64,000 nucleotides of DNA from Flavobacterium collinsii (GTDB taxonomy: Bacteria > Bacteroidota > Bacteroidia > Flavobacteriales > Flavobacteriaceae): positions 1 to 64,000 of the forward strand of contig NZ_CADCST010000053.1 of the NCBI RefSeq assembly GCF_902804485.1, written 5' to 3'. Made by a program: the position numbers and the translations under genes. Positions 54,244-63,974 of this stretch are shown here, one piece after another (position 1 is the first letter of the stretch; every line of letters begins with the position of its first letter). The notes below the pieces were generated by a model. The model was not told the origin of the DNA, ran no database searches, and worked only from the letters and a program-made list of their open reading frames with translations.

Positions 54244-55350
54244 ATGCTTATAACTTTATTTTACTTCTTTATTGCTATTGTTTTCATTCAGATTTTCTAC
54301 TATTTAGGAATTTTTGGAAAGTTTGCTTTCGGCAAACCACAAGAAATAACGCCGAAAAAAATTCCGGTATCCGTTATTGTCTGTGCAAAAAATGAAGAAG
54401 AAAATGTTAAGAAATTCATCCCCTTACTTGCAGAACAAAACTATCCTGATTTTGAAATTGTTTTAATCGATGATGCCTCAAGTGATGAAACCCTTGAAGT
54501 ATTTGAAGAATTCGAAAAGCAGTACAACAATATTCGTTTGGTTAAAGTACAAAACAATGAAGCTTTCTGGGGAAACAAGAAATATGCTTTAACTTTAGGA
54601 ATCAAAGCTTCAAAAAAAGAATATCTGTTATTTACCGACGCAGATTGTTATCCAACTTCAAAAGAATGGATTACAGCAATGACTTCACAATTCACTATGA
54701 ACCGAACTATCGTTTTGGGTTATGGTGGTTATGAAAAAATTGAGCGTTCGTTATTAAATAAAATTATCCGTTTTGAAACCGTTTTAACAGCGGTTCAATA
54801 TTTTTCATGGGCTAAGCTAGGATTCCCATACATGGGAGTGGGACGAAATTTAGCATATAAAAAAGAAGAATTTTTTAATGTAAATGGCTTTATCGAACAC
54901 ATTCAGATTCGTTCGGGCGATGATGATTTGTTTATCAATCAGGCAGCAAACAAAAACAATACAACCATTGCTTACACCCCTGAGAGTTTTACTTACTCTA
55001 AACCCAAAGAAACATACAAAGAGTGGTTCACGCAAAAAAGAAGGCATATTTCTACAGCAGAACATTACAAGTCTTTTGACAAAATGCAATTGGGATTGTT
55101 TTTTATCTCGCAATTGTTTTTCTTTTTGGCAGCAATCTTATTATTAGCGTTTCAGTTTCAATGGATCGCTGTGTTAGCTATTTTAGCAACACGTTACACT
55201 GTAGCATGGACTGTTATAGGATTTTCTGCAGGTAAACTAAAAGAAAATGACCTAAAAGTTTGGTTTCCTGTGGTTGAAATCATCCTTATATTCACACAAA
55301 TTAATATCTTTATAACTAATATCTTTTCAAAACCGGTATATTGGAAATAA
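54244..55350 (+). CDS. Membrane glycosyltransferase family 2
   Basis: A 368-aa GT-A glycosyltransferase. An N-terminal helix (residues 1-22) precedes a cytoplasmic catalytic domain with VSVIVCAKNEEENV, the first Asp in LIDDASSDET, the DxD-type TDADCYP, and the acceptor-site motif SGDDDLFINQ plus QKRRHIS. Two or three helices follow (about 280-350). The sugar is unknown. Its last 10 bases overlap the sigma-factor gene. Confidence 0.88.
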   Translation: MLITLFYFFIAIVFIQIFYYLGIFGKFAFGKPQEITPKKIPVSVIVCAKNEEENVKKFIPLLAEQNYPDFEIVLIDDASSDETLEVFEEFEKQYNNIRLVKVQNNEAFWGNKKYALTLGIKASKKEYLLFTDADCYPTSKEWITAMTSQFTMNRTIVLGYGGYEKIERSLLNKIIRFETVLTAVQYFSWAKLGFPYMGVGRNLAYKKEEFFNVNGFIEHIQIRSGDDDLFINQAANKNNTTIAYTPESFTYSKPKETYKEWFTQKRRHISTAEHYKSFDKMQLGLFFISQLFFFLAAILLLAFQFQWIAVLAILATRYTVAWTVIGFSAGKLKENDLKVWFPVVEIILIFTQINIFITNIFSKPVYWK

Positions 55351-55892
55351 ATTCTAAAATAGAAAAAGCGAAAAAAGGCGATCAGATCGCCTTTACTTTT
55401 TTATTAGATTATTTCTGGAATGAAGTCTACGGCTTTATGCTAAAACGTACTGAAAATGAAACCATTGCCGAGGATATTACAATCGAGACCTTTTCTAAAG
55501 CTTTTGACAAAATAGCCAGTTACAATCCTGAATTCCAGTTCAACACCTGGCTAATTGCCATTGCAAAAAATGTTTATATTGATTTATTACGTAAAAAGAA
55601 GACTAGTCTTTTTATAGAAATCACAGACAATGAAGACCAACAGGCTTACAATATTGCCGACCCTACTCCCTCTGCCGAAGACGCTTTAATTAAAGAGCAA
55701 AACCTTTCGCGCTTACTTCAATGCATCAAAGAATTAAAACCTCACTACCAGGAGGTCATTCAGCTGCGTTACTTTCAGGAAATGACTTATCAGGAAATAG
55801 CCCTGAAAATCAACGAGCCATTAAGTAATGTAAAAGTAAAATTACTTCGCGCTAAAAAATTACTAGCAGAAATCATCGAACGCAACAGATAA
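55341..55892 (+). CDS. ECF-type RNA polymerase sigma factor
   Basis: A 183-aa sigma-70 family protein with the ECF plan. Region 2 (residues about 10-80) includes LLDYFWNEVYGFMLKRT and FNTWLIAIAKNVYIDLLRKKK. Region 4 (about 120-180) includes ELKPHYQEVIQLRYFQEMTYQEIA and LSNVKVKLLRAKKLL. The start appears to be TTG at 55341, inside the end of the glycosyltransferase gene, as no ATG fits. I see no anti-sigma gene beside it. Confidence 0.88.
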   Translation: MEINSKIEKAKKGDQIAFTFLLDYFWNEVYGFMLKRTENETIAEDITIETFSKAFDKIASYNPEFQFNTWLIAIAKNVYIDLLRKKKTSLFIEITDNEDQQAYNIADPTPSAEDALIKEQNLSRLLQCIKELKPHYQEVIQLRYFQEMTYQEIALKINEPLSNVKVKLLRAKKLLAEIIERNR

Positions 55893-56047
55893 TTTATTAT
55901 CTTTAGGTAAAGAACAAAATATCCATGTGTTTTTTCTTAAAAAACCTAATTATTCACATACTAAAACAACAACTCCTGCGTTGTTAGCTAAAACCAAAAC
56001 CGTACTGCCTATGATTTAATGTTACTTAACCTTAAAATCCATAAATC

Positions 56048-56878
56048 ATGACTAAATCAAACATCTACGAAACCAATTGGACCGATCTTGTTTTCGAAGA
56101 CAAGAACAAAGAGTACGGCGCGTATCAATTACGCCAGGAGAGTTCAAAAACTACAATTACAGCGCTATTTATGGGATTGCTATTATTGGCAGGTCTGGGA
56201 AGTGCGTCGGTGTTGATTAATAAGTTTGGGTCGCATGGCCCTGTAGAAACAGAACCAACTGTTCTTACTGACCCCATAACACCTGTAGATCTAACTCCGA
56301 TTCAGGTACAACCTGAACCACCAGCTCCAGCTGTACCTCAACAAAGCGCAGCTACGCCACCCGTTACTAGTATACAATTGGTAAATCCGGTTGTGACAAC
56401 TACAGCCCAGGCTACTCCTGATGTTATTGCACCAAATACAGACAATCATCCTGTAGTTGACAATACAAATGCAGGAACAGGGCCCGTTACTGCAAATCCT
56501 ATCCCAGGAAATAATGGTGGCGGAGAAGTTAAAACTTCAATAGGCGAAAGTAAAGACCCCGTGAATGTAGCAATCTTAGACAAACTACCAGAATTCCCTG
56601 GAGGAATGGCTAAATTTTATACTTACGTAGGAAACAATTTCAACAGACCAGAATTGGATGCAGAAAGAACATTAAAAGTATATGTATCGTTTGTAATCGA
56701 AAAAGACGGTTCCATTACTGACATTATGGTAAAAAACGATCCCGGGTACGGAATTGGAAAAGAAGCCATCAGAGTATTGAAATCCTTAAAAACAAAATGG
56801 AGTCCGGGTATTTTAAACGGAAATCCCGTTCGAACTGCCTATAATCTTCCAATCACAATAAAAACGGAAGCAGAATAA
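56048..56878 (+). CDS. TonB energy transducer
   Basis: A 276-aa protein: cytoplasmic N-terminus (KNKEYGAYQLRQE, a frequent start of Bacteroidota TonB), one membrane helix (residues about 36-56), a Pro/Thr/Ala-rich periplasmic linker (70-165) and a TonB C-terminal domain (about 180-276: LDKLPEFPGGMAKFYTYVG..., VYVSFVIEKDGSITDI, VRTAYNLPITI). It couples the proton gradient to outer-membrane transporters, possibly including the SusC of this window. It follows the sigma gene by 155 bases. Confidence 0.93.
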   Translation: MTKSNIYETNWTDLVFEDKNKEYGAYQLRQESSKTTITALFMGLLLLAGLGSASVLINKFGSHGPVETEPTVLTDPITPVDLTPIQVQPEPPAPAVPQQSAATPPVTSIQLVNPVVTTTAQATPDVIAPNTDNHPVVDNTNAGTGPVTANPIPGNNGGGEVKTSIGESKDPVNVAILDKLPEFPGGMAKFYTYVGNNFNRPELDAERTLKVYVSFVIEKDGSITDIMVKNDPGYGIGKEAIRVLKSLKTKWSPGILNGNPVRTAYNLPITIKTEAE

Positions 56879-56886
56879 TAAACACG

Positions 56887-56917
56887 AAAAAGCAGAACTC
56901 AGGTTCTGCTTTTTTTA
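56887..56917 (+). terminator. Terminator after tonB
   Basis: A 12-bp stem AAAAAGCAGAAC/GTTCTGCTTTTT with TCAG loop and a T-run. Confidence 0.9.
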
Positions 56918-57145
56918 AGCTCTTTTTCGAAAGCGCTTAAAAAAAACAGTTTTTATACACACAGCCACAAAAGAACCAAAACTTTGTGGCTGTGTGACTT
57001 TCCTTGAGATCACCAACTGTCTCTTTAAATTCAGTATTGAATTACACTTTTGTGTTTACAAAAACTATTTCCATCCTTTTATTTTTACTTACTTTTACCA
57101 CTCCTAAAAAGGAAAATCAAATCTATTAAATTTAAAAACTAAAAA

Positions 57146-57526
57146 ATGGGAATATTTTCAGCTATTCTAGGCAACGCTGGCTCTGTTAGTCAGGAGGAGT
57201 TATTAAAAAAATACGGGCAGCTTTTAACGGACAGGGAAGAAATCGAAATGGGTTTTAAACTACTTCGTGATACTTTTATCTTCACAAACAAAAGATTAAT
57301 TCTGGTTGACGTGCAGGGAATAACAGGCAGCAAAACAGAATACAAATCAATTGCCTACAAAAGCATTACACGTTTTAGCGTAGAAACGGCTGGAACATTT
57401 GATCTGGATGCCGAACTAAAAATCTGGGTAGCAAGTGAATTACAACCAAGCATTGTAAAACAATTTAACAAATCTGTAAATGTGTACGATGTACAGAAAG
57501 TACTTGCATTTCACGTTTTAGGTTAA
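57146..57526 (+). CDS. Bacterial PH-domain protein (bPH_1)
   Basis: A 126-aa cytoplasmic protein that is almost entirely one bacterial pleckstrin-homology domain, with EEIEMGFKLLRDTFIFTNKRLILVD and TEYKSIAYKSITRFSVETAG as signature strands. The function is unknown. It is transcribed alone between two terminators and is convergent with the M48 gene. Confidence 0.88.
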   Translation: MGIFSAILGNAGSVSQEELLKKYGQLLTDREEIEMGFKLLRDTFIFTNKRLILVDVQGITGSKTEYKSIAYKSITRFSVETAGTFDLDAELKIWVASELQPSIVKQFNKSVNVYDVQKVLAFHVLG

Positions 57527-57538
57527 ACCTTATACAGC

Positions 57539-57571
57539 AAGCCCGACAGATTTTAAAAATCTGTCGGGCTT
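57539..57571. terminator. Bidirectional terminator between bPH and M48 genes
   Basis: A perfect 15-bp stem (57539-57553 with 57557-57571) around a 3-nt loop: AAGCCCGACAGATTT with AAATCTGTCGGGCTT. Confidence 0.85.
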
Positions 57572-57591
57572 AGTTATTAGATTAAAAAAGA

Positions 57592-58455
57592 TTATTTTTT
57601 CTTTTTAGCAGGTGCTTTCTTAGCTGGAGTTGCTTTTTTTGCCGGAGCAGTATTTACAATTTTTTGCTGTACATACGGCTTATACAAACCATCTTTCTCT
57701 GCTCTTTTCTTAGCATCTTCAGCTCTTTGTTTTGAATCCGGGTGTGAACTCATCATCTTATCAATAAATGACGCTTCATTTCCTTCACTCATCTTAGCCA
57801 AAATTCTAAAAGCAGATTCTTCGGCATTTACATTGTAACCATTCTTTTTCAGGAAATCATAAGCAAACAAATCAGCCTCAGCTTCTTGCTTGCGACTAAA
57901 TTTACTGTCGATAATCGCACTTCCGATTTTACCCAACTGGCTATCGGTAACACTTGCAATAGTTGCCGATTGTGAAGCTGCTCCTTCCAGCAAAGCTTCT
58001 TTTCTATAGGCAGCTTTAATAGCATCCTGAGAATCATGATTGGCTACGTGTCCAATTTCGTGACCAATTACCGCAAGCAGTTCATTGTCATCCATGATAT
58101 CCATTAATCCCGAATACACACGTACACTTCCATCGGCAGTTGCAAAAGCATTGACTTCTTTTAATTTATAAACTTTATAGTTTAACGTGTATCCGTCACC
58201 CGTTGTATACTTTCCAAAAACTCTGTTCAATCTTAAAGTATACGGGTCAGTAGAAGCTGCAACCTGATTTTCAGCATCCATTTTATCTACAGCTGCTTTT
58301 GATAAAGCAGCAGCGTCAGCATTACTAAAAGTAAAACCGCTAACTCCTTTTTGAACAGCACTCATCGCTTTTTCACCAAAATTAATCTGCGCATTTACTT
58401 TAGTAAAACCAAAAGTGGCAAACAAAACTCCTAATACTATAAATTTCTTTTTCAT
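57592..58455 (-). CDS. M48-family exported metallopeptidase
   Basis: A 287-aa protein with a signal peptide (MKKKFIVLGVLFATFGFTKV, cleaved near NAQ). The zinc motif HEIGH lies in AVIGHEIGHVANHDSQ, and the third ligand Glu in SRKQEAEADLFAYDFL. The M48 family includes BepA-like periplasmic quality-control proteases for outer-membrane proteins. The C-terminus is a Lys/Ala/Pro-rich tail (APAKKATPAKKAPAKKKK). A -7 box TACATTTG lies 26-33 bases upstream. Confidence 0.92.
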   Translation of the reverse strand: MKKKFIVLGVLFATFGFTKVNAQINFGEKAMSAVQKGVSGFTFSNADAAALSKAAVDKMDAENQVAASTDPYTLRLNRVFGKYTTGDGYTLNYKVYKLKEVNAFATADGSVRVYSGLMDIMDDNELLAVIGHEIGHVANHDSQDAIKAAYRKEALLEGAASQSATIASVTDSQLGKIGSAIIDSKFSRKQEAEADLFAYDFLKKNGYNVNAEESAFRILAKMSEGNEASFIDKMMSSHPDSKQRAEDAKKRAEKDGLYKPYVQQKIVNTAPAKKATPAKKAPAKKKK

Positions 58456-58480
58456 GTTTTATATGATTACAATTTAACAA

Positions 58481-58488
58481 CAAATGTA
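58481..58488 (-). promoter_or_regulatory. -7 box TACATTTG for the M48 gene
   Basis: An exact TAnnTTTG on the minus strand, 25 bases before the start. Confidence 0.4.
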
Positions 58489-58760
58489 GTACAAACCCAA
58501 TTCCGTTTTGATTCGGTTTCAACTATTTTTTTAACAAATAAAGATATAAATTTTAAATACGCAAAAATGAGCAGTCAACCAAAATCATTACTCTTATTCA
58601 ATTTGACAAACAAAAATCAGGTATTTTAATAAGCATCAATGTCTTAAAAATAATAATTTAACACCCTCGCAAGATTATCACCAAAAGTGCGTTATAAAAA
58701 CTCTGTGCACATCAATACCAAATTAAATCTTAAACGAATCTCCAAATAAACTACATTGCT

Positions 58761-58768
58761 TATCTTTG
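58761..58768 (+). promoter_or_regulatory. -7 box TATCTTTG for lipA
   Basis: An exact TAnnTTTG 18 bases before the lipA ATG. Confidence 0.45.
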
Positions 58769-58786
58769 TACTTTGAATTTTGATAT

Positions 58787-59653
58787 ATGGAAACAGTCAT
58801 TGAAAATATACCAACGGGAAAACCTAAATGGTTAAAGGTTAAACTTCCTATTGGACAAAAATATACTGAACTACGTGGTTTGGTCGATAAATATAGCCTA
58901 AACACTATTTGTACCTCCGGAAGCTGCCCAAATATGGGAGAATGCTGGGGCGAGGGTACAGCCACTTTTATGATTCTGGGAAATGTATGTACCCGTTCCT
59001 GCGGATTTTGCGGTGTAAAAACCGGACGCCCTGAAACGGTTGATTGGGACGAGCCTGAAAAAGTAGCGCGTTCTATCAAAATTATGAACATTAAACATGC
59101 CGTAATTACCAGTGTGGACAGAGATGATTTAAAAGATGGCGGATCTATTATCTGGATTGAAACTGTAAAAGCAATCCGAAGAATGAATCCTAATACTACT
59201 CTTGAAACTTTAATTCCGGATTTTCAGGGAATCGAAAGAAACATCGACCGAATTGTTGAGGCCAATCCTGAGGTCGTTTCACATAACGTTGAAACGGTTC
59301 GCCGTTTGACCCGTGAAGTACGTATTCAGGCCAAATACGATCGTAGCCTCGAAGTTTTACGCTACCTGAAAGAAAAAGGAATCAACAGAACCAAATCTGG
59401 AATTATGCTGGGTCTTGGAGAAACTGAAGAAGAAGTTTTTCAGACTATGACTGATTTACGAAATGCAAATGTTGACGTTGTTACTATTGGTCAATACCTA
59501 CAGCCAAGTAAAAAACATTTGCCTGTAAAAGAATTTATAACGCCTGATCAGTTTGCTAAATATGAAAAATTTGGCCTTGAATTAGGTTTCCGTCATGTAG
59601 AAAGCGGCCCACTGGTTCGTTCTTCTTACAAAGCACAAAAACACATTTTATAA
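58787..59653 (+). CDS. lipA: Lipoyl synthase
   Basis: A 288-aa radical-SAM enzyme that inserts two sulfurs into protein-bound octanoyl groups of 2-oxoacid dehydrogenases. The auxiliary cluster ligands are in [13 protein letters not shown] and the SAM cluster ligands in CTRSCGFC, with the C-terminal RSSY motif in [10 protein letters not shown]. Length is normal. The gap gene follows after an inverted repeat. Confidence 0.97.
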   Translation: METVIENIPTGKPKWLKVKLPIGQKYTELRGLVDKYSLNTICTSGSCPNMGECWGEGTATFMILGNVCTRSCGFCGVKTGRPETVDWDEPEKVARSIKIMNIKHAVITSVDRDDLKDGGSIIWIETVKAIRRMNPNTTLETLIPDFQGIERNIDRIVEANPEVVSHNVETVRRLTREVRIQAKYDRSLEVLRYLKEKGINRTKSGIMLGLGETEEEVFQTMTDLRNANVDVVTIGQYLQPSKKHLPVKEFITPDQFAKYEKFGLELGFRHVESGPLVRSSYKAQKHIL

Positions 59654-59670
59654 AAAAGTCTAACCGTTTA

Positions 59671-59732
59671 TTTGTTAAATCGTTTAATCGTAAGTACGGT
59701 TAAACCAATCGACGATTAAACGATGTAACAAA
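59671..59732. repeat. Fold-back repeat between lipA and gap
   Basis: TTTGTTAAATCGTTTAATCG (59671-59690) is inverted as CGATTAAACGATGTAACAAA (59713-59732) with one mismatch. It could act as a terminator for lipA. Confidence 0.8.
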
Positions 59733-59743
59733 CAACCGAAAGC

Positions 59744-60742
59744 TTGAAAACAAGAATTGCTATAAACGGTTTTGGAAGAATCGGCCGAAATTTATTTCGC
59801 TTACTTTTAAACCATCCTGAAATTGAAGTAGTTGCCATCAACGACATCGCCGATAACAAAACCATGTCGCATTTAATAAAATACGACAGTATTCATGGAG
59901 TCTTACCTTTTAAAGTCAGTCATGACGAAGAAGGAATTATTGTTGACGGAAAACACTTTTTCTTTTTTCACGAAAAAAGCATTTCCAATCTGGACTGGAA
60001 ACGTCACGACATCGATCTTGTAATTGAATCAACAGGAAAGTACAAAACGCACGAGGAATTAAACGCCCATATTGAAGCCGGTGCCAAAAAAGTAATTCTT
60101 TCGGCGCCATCAGAAGTTGACACCATTAAAACAGTAGTTTTAGGGGTTAACGAAATGATTCTGGACGGCAGTGAAAACATTGTTTCGAATGCAAGCTGTA
60201 CGACAAACAATGCGGCTCCTATGATCAAAATCATCGATGAATTGTGTGGAATTGAACAAGCCTATATCACAACCATACACTCTTACACCACAGATCAGAG
60301 TCTTCACGACCAGCCACATAAGGACTTACGTCGTGCGAGAGGTGCAAGTCAGTCGATTGTTCCAACAACAACAGGTGCAGCTAAGGCATTAACAAAAATT
60401 TTCCCTAACTTGCATCATAAAATCGGAGGGTGCGGAATTCGCGTTCCCGTTCCAGATGGTTCTTTAACAGATATCACATTTAATGTAAAACGCGCTGTTA
60501 CGATTGAAGAAATAAATAAAGCATTTGAAGAAGCCTCAAAAACAAATTTAAAAGGAATATTAGATTACACTGAAGATCCAATTGTTTCAGTTGATGTAAT
60601 TGGCAATACGCATTCGTGTTTGTTTGATGCTCAATTAACTTCGGTTATTGACAAAATGGTAAAAGTTGTGGGCTGGTACGATAACGAAATTGGCTACTCA
60701 TCAAGATTGATCGATTTGATTTTACTAATAAGAAAAACTTAA
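59744..60742 (+). CDS. gap: Type I glyceraldehyde-3-phosphate dehydrogenase
   Basis: A 332-aa NAD-dependent enzyme of glycolysis/gluconeogenesis. The NAD-site is INGFGRIGRNLFR, the catalytic Cys is in SNASCTTNNAAP (most enzymes have Cys-Leu after TTN, so this is a variant), and His follows in TTIHSYTTDQ. The start is TTG at 59744, since the protein's conserved N-terminus begins at this codon. It may be a second GAPDH of the genome; that cannot be told from the window. Confidence 0.93.
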   Translation: MKTRIAINGFGRIGRNLFRLLLNHPEIEVVAINDIADNKTMSHLIKYDSIHGVLPFKVSHDEEGIIVDGKHFFFFHEKSISNLDWKRHDIDLVIESTGKYKTHEELNAHIEAGAKKVILSAPSEVDTIKTVVLGVNEMILDGSENIVSNASCTTNNAAPMIKIIDELCGIEQAYITTIHSYTTDQSLHDQPHKDLRRARGASQSIVPTTTGAAKALTKIFPNLHHKIGGCGIRVPVPDGSLTDITFNVKRAVTIEEINKAFEEASKTNLKGILDYTEDPIVSVDVIGNTHSCLFDAQLTSVIDKMVKVVGWYDNEIGYSSRLIDLILLIRKT

Positions 60743-60769
60743 AGATTCATTGTAAAAGCATAGCCATAC

Positions 60770-62938
60770 ATGAAACACTATCTTTTTATTGTTGTTTGTC
60801 TATTAAATTCGTTTTTGTACTCTCAAGCTAAAAAGAGTACAGACAGTGTCTTCTATTACAACAAATTAACAGACGCCAGTCTCAGCAATAAAAATTACGG
60901 CAAAGCTATTTTTTACACCAAAAAGTCTATTGACTTTTGCGAAACAAACGATAAAGTCGAAAACCTCGCTAATCAAACTTTTAAGCTTGGGAAGATTTAT
61001 TACAGCCAAAAAAATTATGAAGAAGCCCTGAAAAACTTTCATCGAAGTGTTTTTCTATTTCAAAATACAAAACCAACCTGCACCAAAGCTCTGGCTTTAC
61101 ATTATATTGGTTTGACAAATACTGTAAAAGGCAATTACCAGGCAGCGGAAATCTATTACAAGAAAACAGAAGAGCTTTTAAACCAATTAAAAATTAAAGA
61201 TCCGGCCGAAGTATTAAGCTATCAGAAAGCGATAGCCTTAAAAAACAACAAAAATCTGCCCTTAGCAGCCCAATCTTTTCGAAAAATAACACAGGAAACA
61301 GACCTTCCGGCAAACATAAAAGCCAAAATCGATTCCTACTACCAACTTGGTTTAATTGAAACACAACTCAAACGAAATGATTCCGCTATTGTTTATTTCA
61401 ACAATGCTTTAAGCTATAATGCCAAAACCAATAACCTGGCTCAAAAATCAAAAATCATCTTAGCGATCAGTCAGTACTACAGACAAAATAAAAATTTTGA
61501 CCTAGCCTACTCCTATCTGGAAGAACATTATCAATTAGAGAATTACATCTTAAAGTTAAAAAACAACAAAACGGATCGGAATGAATTTGAAAAATTCAAA
61601 AAGAACGAATCCTTAAAAGACAGTATTAAAAAGGAAAGCGAAGAAAAAATCCAGTTAAAAACCTATCGCTATTCTAAACTGGTGAGTATATTAGCGATTG
61701 CCCTCATTTCGATTTTGTCTCTTTTGAGTCTGGCTTTGTACAAAAACAACATTATACGAAATCAAAACAACTTACTTCTGAGAGAAAAAAACAAAGAGCT
61801 CATACTGGCCAAAAATAAAGCGGAAAAAGCATCGAAAGCGAGATCCGAATTTTTATCAACGGTAAGTCATGAACTGCGGACGCCATTAAACGCCATTAAT
61901 GGAATTACCCACTTGTTACTCGAAGACAATCCTAAAAAAACACAATTAAAATATTTAGAATCGTTGAAATTCTCAGGAAATTACCTGACCACTTTTATCA
62001 ATGAAATCCTGGAAATTAATAAAATCGATTCCACAAAAGTTGAAATAGAGAACATTAGCTTCAATCTTAAAGAGTTACTCTTTAATATTCAGAGTTCTTT
62101 AAAGGAATTAGCGACAGCCAACAAAAACTACTTTAACCTTGAAATAGATGAAAGCATCCCCGATAATTTAATTGGAGATCCGACAAAACTGTCTCAGATC
62201 ATTCTGAACTTAATCAACAATGCTCTAAAATTTACTCAAAACGGACATGTGAGTGTCATCGCAAAATTATTCGAGCTGGAAGGCGACAATGCAACCGTTT
62301 ACTTTGAGATTGTTGACACCGGAATTGGCATCCCCGAAGACAAGCTTCAAACTGTTTTTGAAAGCTTTTCGCAAGGGTCCATAGAAGTAAACAGAAAATA
62401 CGGCGGAACCGGCCTCGGACTTACAATTGTCAAAAAACTAATTGAACTTTTGGGTGGAGAAATCAAACTAAAAAGTGAAGTTGGCAAAGGTTCAACTTTT
62501 ACATTCAAATTAAACTTTAAGATTAACAAAGAGCAATTGAAAACTATTGAAGAAATAAAACCATATAACGATACGCAATTAAAAAACAAATCGATTCTAC
62601 TGATTGAGGACAACAAAATCAATCAGATGATTACTCGAAAAATGCTCGAGAACAAAGACATTACCTGCGAAATTATCGACAATGGTGAGGATGCCGTTGA
62701 GCTTTTAAAAGTAAAACGTTTTGATATGATCCTAATGGATGTTCACTTACCGGGAATCAACGGAACTACAGCTACAAAATTAATCAGAGAGTTTGACAAA
62801 ACAACTCCGATTATAGCACTTACTGCTATTTCGCTTGATGAAAACAGAGATATGCTACTATCTTATGGCATGAACGATGTTATTACGAAACCATTTGTTC
62901 CAGACGAATTTTACAGCATTATATCCCGATTTTTCTAA
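60770..62938 (+). CDS. Hybrid sensor histidine kinase with TPR sensor
   Basis: A 722-aa membrane protein. A signal peptide (to about residue 19) precedes periplasmic tetratricopeptide repeats (about 25-270), one membrane helix (about 303-323), a short coiled coil, HisKA with phospho-His367 in VSHELRTPLN, an ATPase domain (NLINNALKFT, DTGIGIPEDKL, GGTGLGLTIVKKL) and a C-terminal receiver with phospho-Asp657 in ILMDVHLPG. No output DNA-binding domain or partner gene is present. It starts 27 bases after gap and may be co-transcribed. The signal is unknown. Confidence 0.92.
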   Translation: MKHYLFIVVCLLNSFLYSQAKKSTDSVFYYNKLTDASLSNKNYGKAIFYTKKSIDFCETNDKVENLANQTFKLGKIYYSQKNYEEALKNFHRSVFLFQNTKPTCTKALALHYIGLTNTVKGNYQAAEIYYKKTEELLNQLKIKDPAEVLSYQKAIALKNNKNLPLAAQSFRKITQETDLPANIKAKIDSYYQLGLIETQLKRNDSAIVYFNNALSYNAKTNNLAQKSKIILAISQYYRQNKNFDLAYSYLEEHYQLENYILKLKNNKTDRNEFEKFKKNESLKDSIKKESEEKIQLKTYRYSKLVSILAIALISILSLLSLALYKNNIIRNQNNLLLREKNKELILAKNKAEKASKARSEFLSTVSHELRTPLNAINGITHLLLEDNPKKTQLKYLESLKFSGNYLTTFINEILEINKIDSTKVEIENISFNLKELLFNIQSSLKELATANKNYFNLEIDESIPDNLIGDPTKLSQIILNLINNALKFTQNGHVSVIAKLFELEGDNATVYFEIVDTGIGIPEDKLQTVFESFSQGSIEVNRKYGGTGLGLTIVKKLIELLGGEIKLKSEVGKGSTFTFKLNFKINKEQLKTIEEIKPYNDTQLKNKSILLIEDNKINQMITRKMLENKDITCEIIDNGEDAVELLKVKRFDMILMDVHLPGINGTTATKLIREFDKTTPIIALTAISLDENRDMLLSYGMNDVITKPFVPDEFYSIISRFF

Positions 62939-62951
62939 CGTCAATACTTTC

Positions 62952-63974
62952 TTAAGACGGTAAATTTGTTTTTACATACTCAAGAACGGTGGTGTCAAAA
63001 TTTTGCTGGTGCTTGATAAATGTACTTTTGATAGGAAGGTAATACAAACCCGAAATCAATTTTGAATCTTTTAGACGTACATAATCTTTCTCGGTCGTAA
63101 TAACCCTTTTATTCTGTGCCTTATTCTGAATTGTTTCTAAATCAGCATCCGAGAAATGATGATGATCCGGAAAAGTCAGGCATTCATCTTTTTCATTTTT
63201 TAAATAATCGAAAAACGGACTTGGTTTTGCAATTCCGGCTAAAAGTAATTTTGATTCTGATTTAACAATACTTACAGCCATTTTCTCATCTATACCATAA
63301 ATAAAATCATCATAATCAATAAAAGTAAAATAAAGCTGTTGGGAACATTTGAGCTTTAACTTCAATCTGATTTCCTCCTGTTTTTGCTCCGATAGCTCTT
63401 TTGGACATTTTGTGATCACCACAATATCAGCTCTTTTGGCCCCACTTCTACTCTCGCGAAGATTTCCAGTTGGCAGCATAAAATCATCAGCATACAAATC
63501 ATCAAAAGAACTTAATAAAATATAAAACCCGGCTTTTACTTTTCGGTGTTGGTAAGCGTCATCTAACAAAATTACCTGCGGTTTTTCAGTTTGCGAAAGC
63601 AATTGCGTGATTCCGTTTCTTCTATTGGCATCAACAGCTACCTGAATATTTTGGAATTTCTGATAAAACTGAAAGGGTTCATCTCCCAAAATTTCAGCGT
63701 TAGAAGTTTCACTGGCCAATACATAACCTTCTGATTTTCGTTTGTAACCACGGCTTAAAGTAGCCACTTTATAACGATCCGATAATAATCGGATAAGATA
63801 TTCTATTTGGGGTGTTTTACCTGTTCCCCCAACACTAAGATTTCCAACTGCAATAACCGGAATATCAAATGAAGTAGATTTTAAAATTCCTTTATCAAAA
63901 AGAAAATTTCTTACACTAGTAATCAATCCGTACAAAATCGCGAACGGGAAAAGTATTTTTCTAAGTACATTCAT
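62952..63974 (-). CDS. lpxK: Tetraacyldisaccharide 4'-kinase
   Basis: A 340-aa inner-membrane kinase that adds the 4'-phosphate to the lipid A precursor. The N-terminal helix (residues 5-25) anchors it; the Walker A region is VGNLSVGGTGKTP, followed by VATLSRGYKRKSEG, the DDAYQHR motif and TTEKDYVRL. The ATG lies only 26 bases from the window edge, so upstream elements cannot be seen. It is convergent with the histidine kinase with 13 bases between. Confidence 0.95.
   Translation of the reverse strand: MNVLRKILFPFAILYGLITSVRNFLFDKGILKSTSFDIPVIAVGNLSVGGTGKTPQIEYLIRLLSDRYKVATLSRGYKRKSEGYVLASETSNAEILGDEPFQFYQKFQNIQVAVDANRRNGITQLLSQTEKPQVILLDDAYQHRKVKAGFYILLSSFDDLYADDFMLPTGNLRESRSGAKRADIVVITKCPKELSEQKQEEIRLKLKLKCSQQLYFTFIDYDDFIYGIDEKMAVSIVKSESKLLLAGIAKPSPFFDYLKNEKDECLTFPDHHHFSDADLETIQNKAQNKRVITTEKDYVRLKDSKLISGLYYLPIKSTFIKHQQNFDTTVLEYVKTNLPS

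Larger units (their letters stand above)
58456..58786. other. Divergent promoter region of M48 and lipA
   Basis: No gene is seen in 331 AT-rich bases. -7 boxes for the two flanking genes lie at its ends. Confidence 0.55.
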
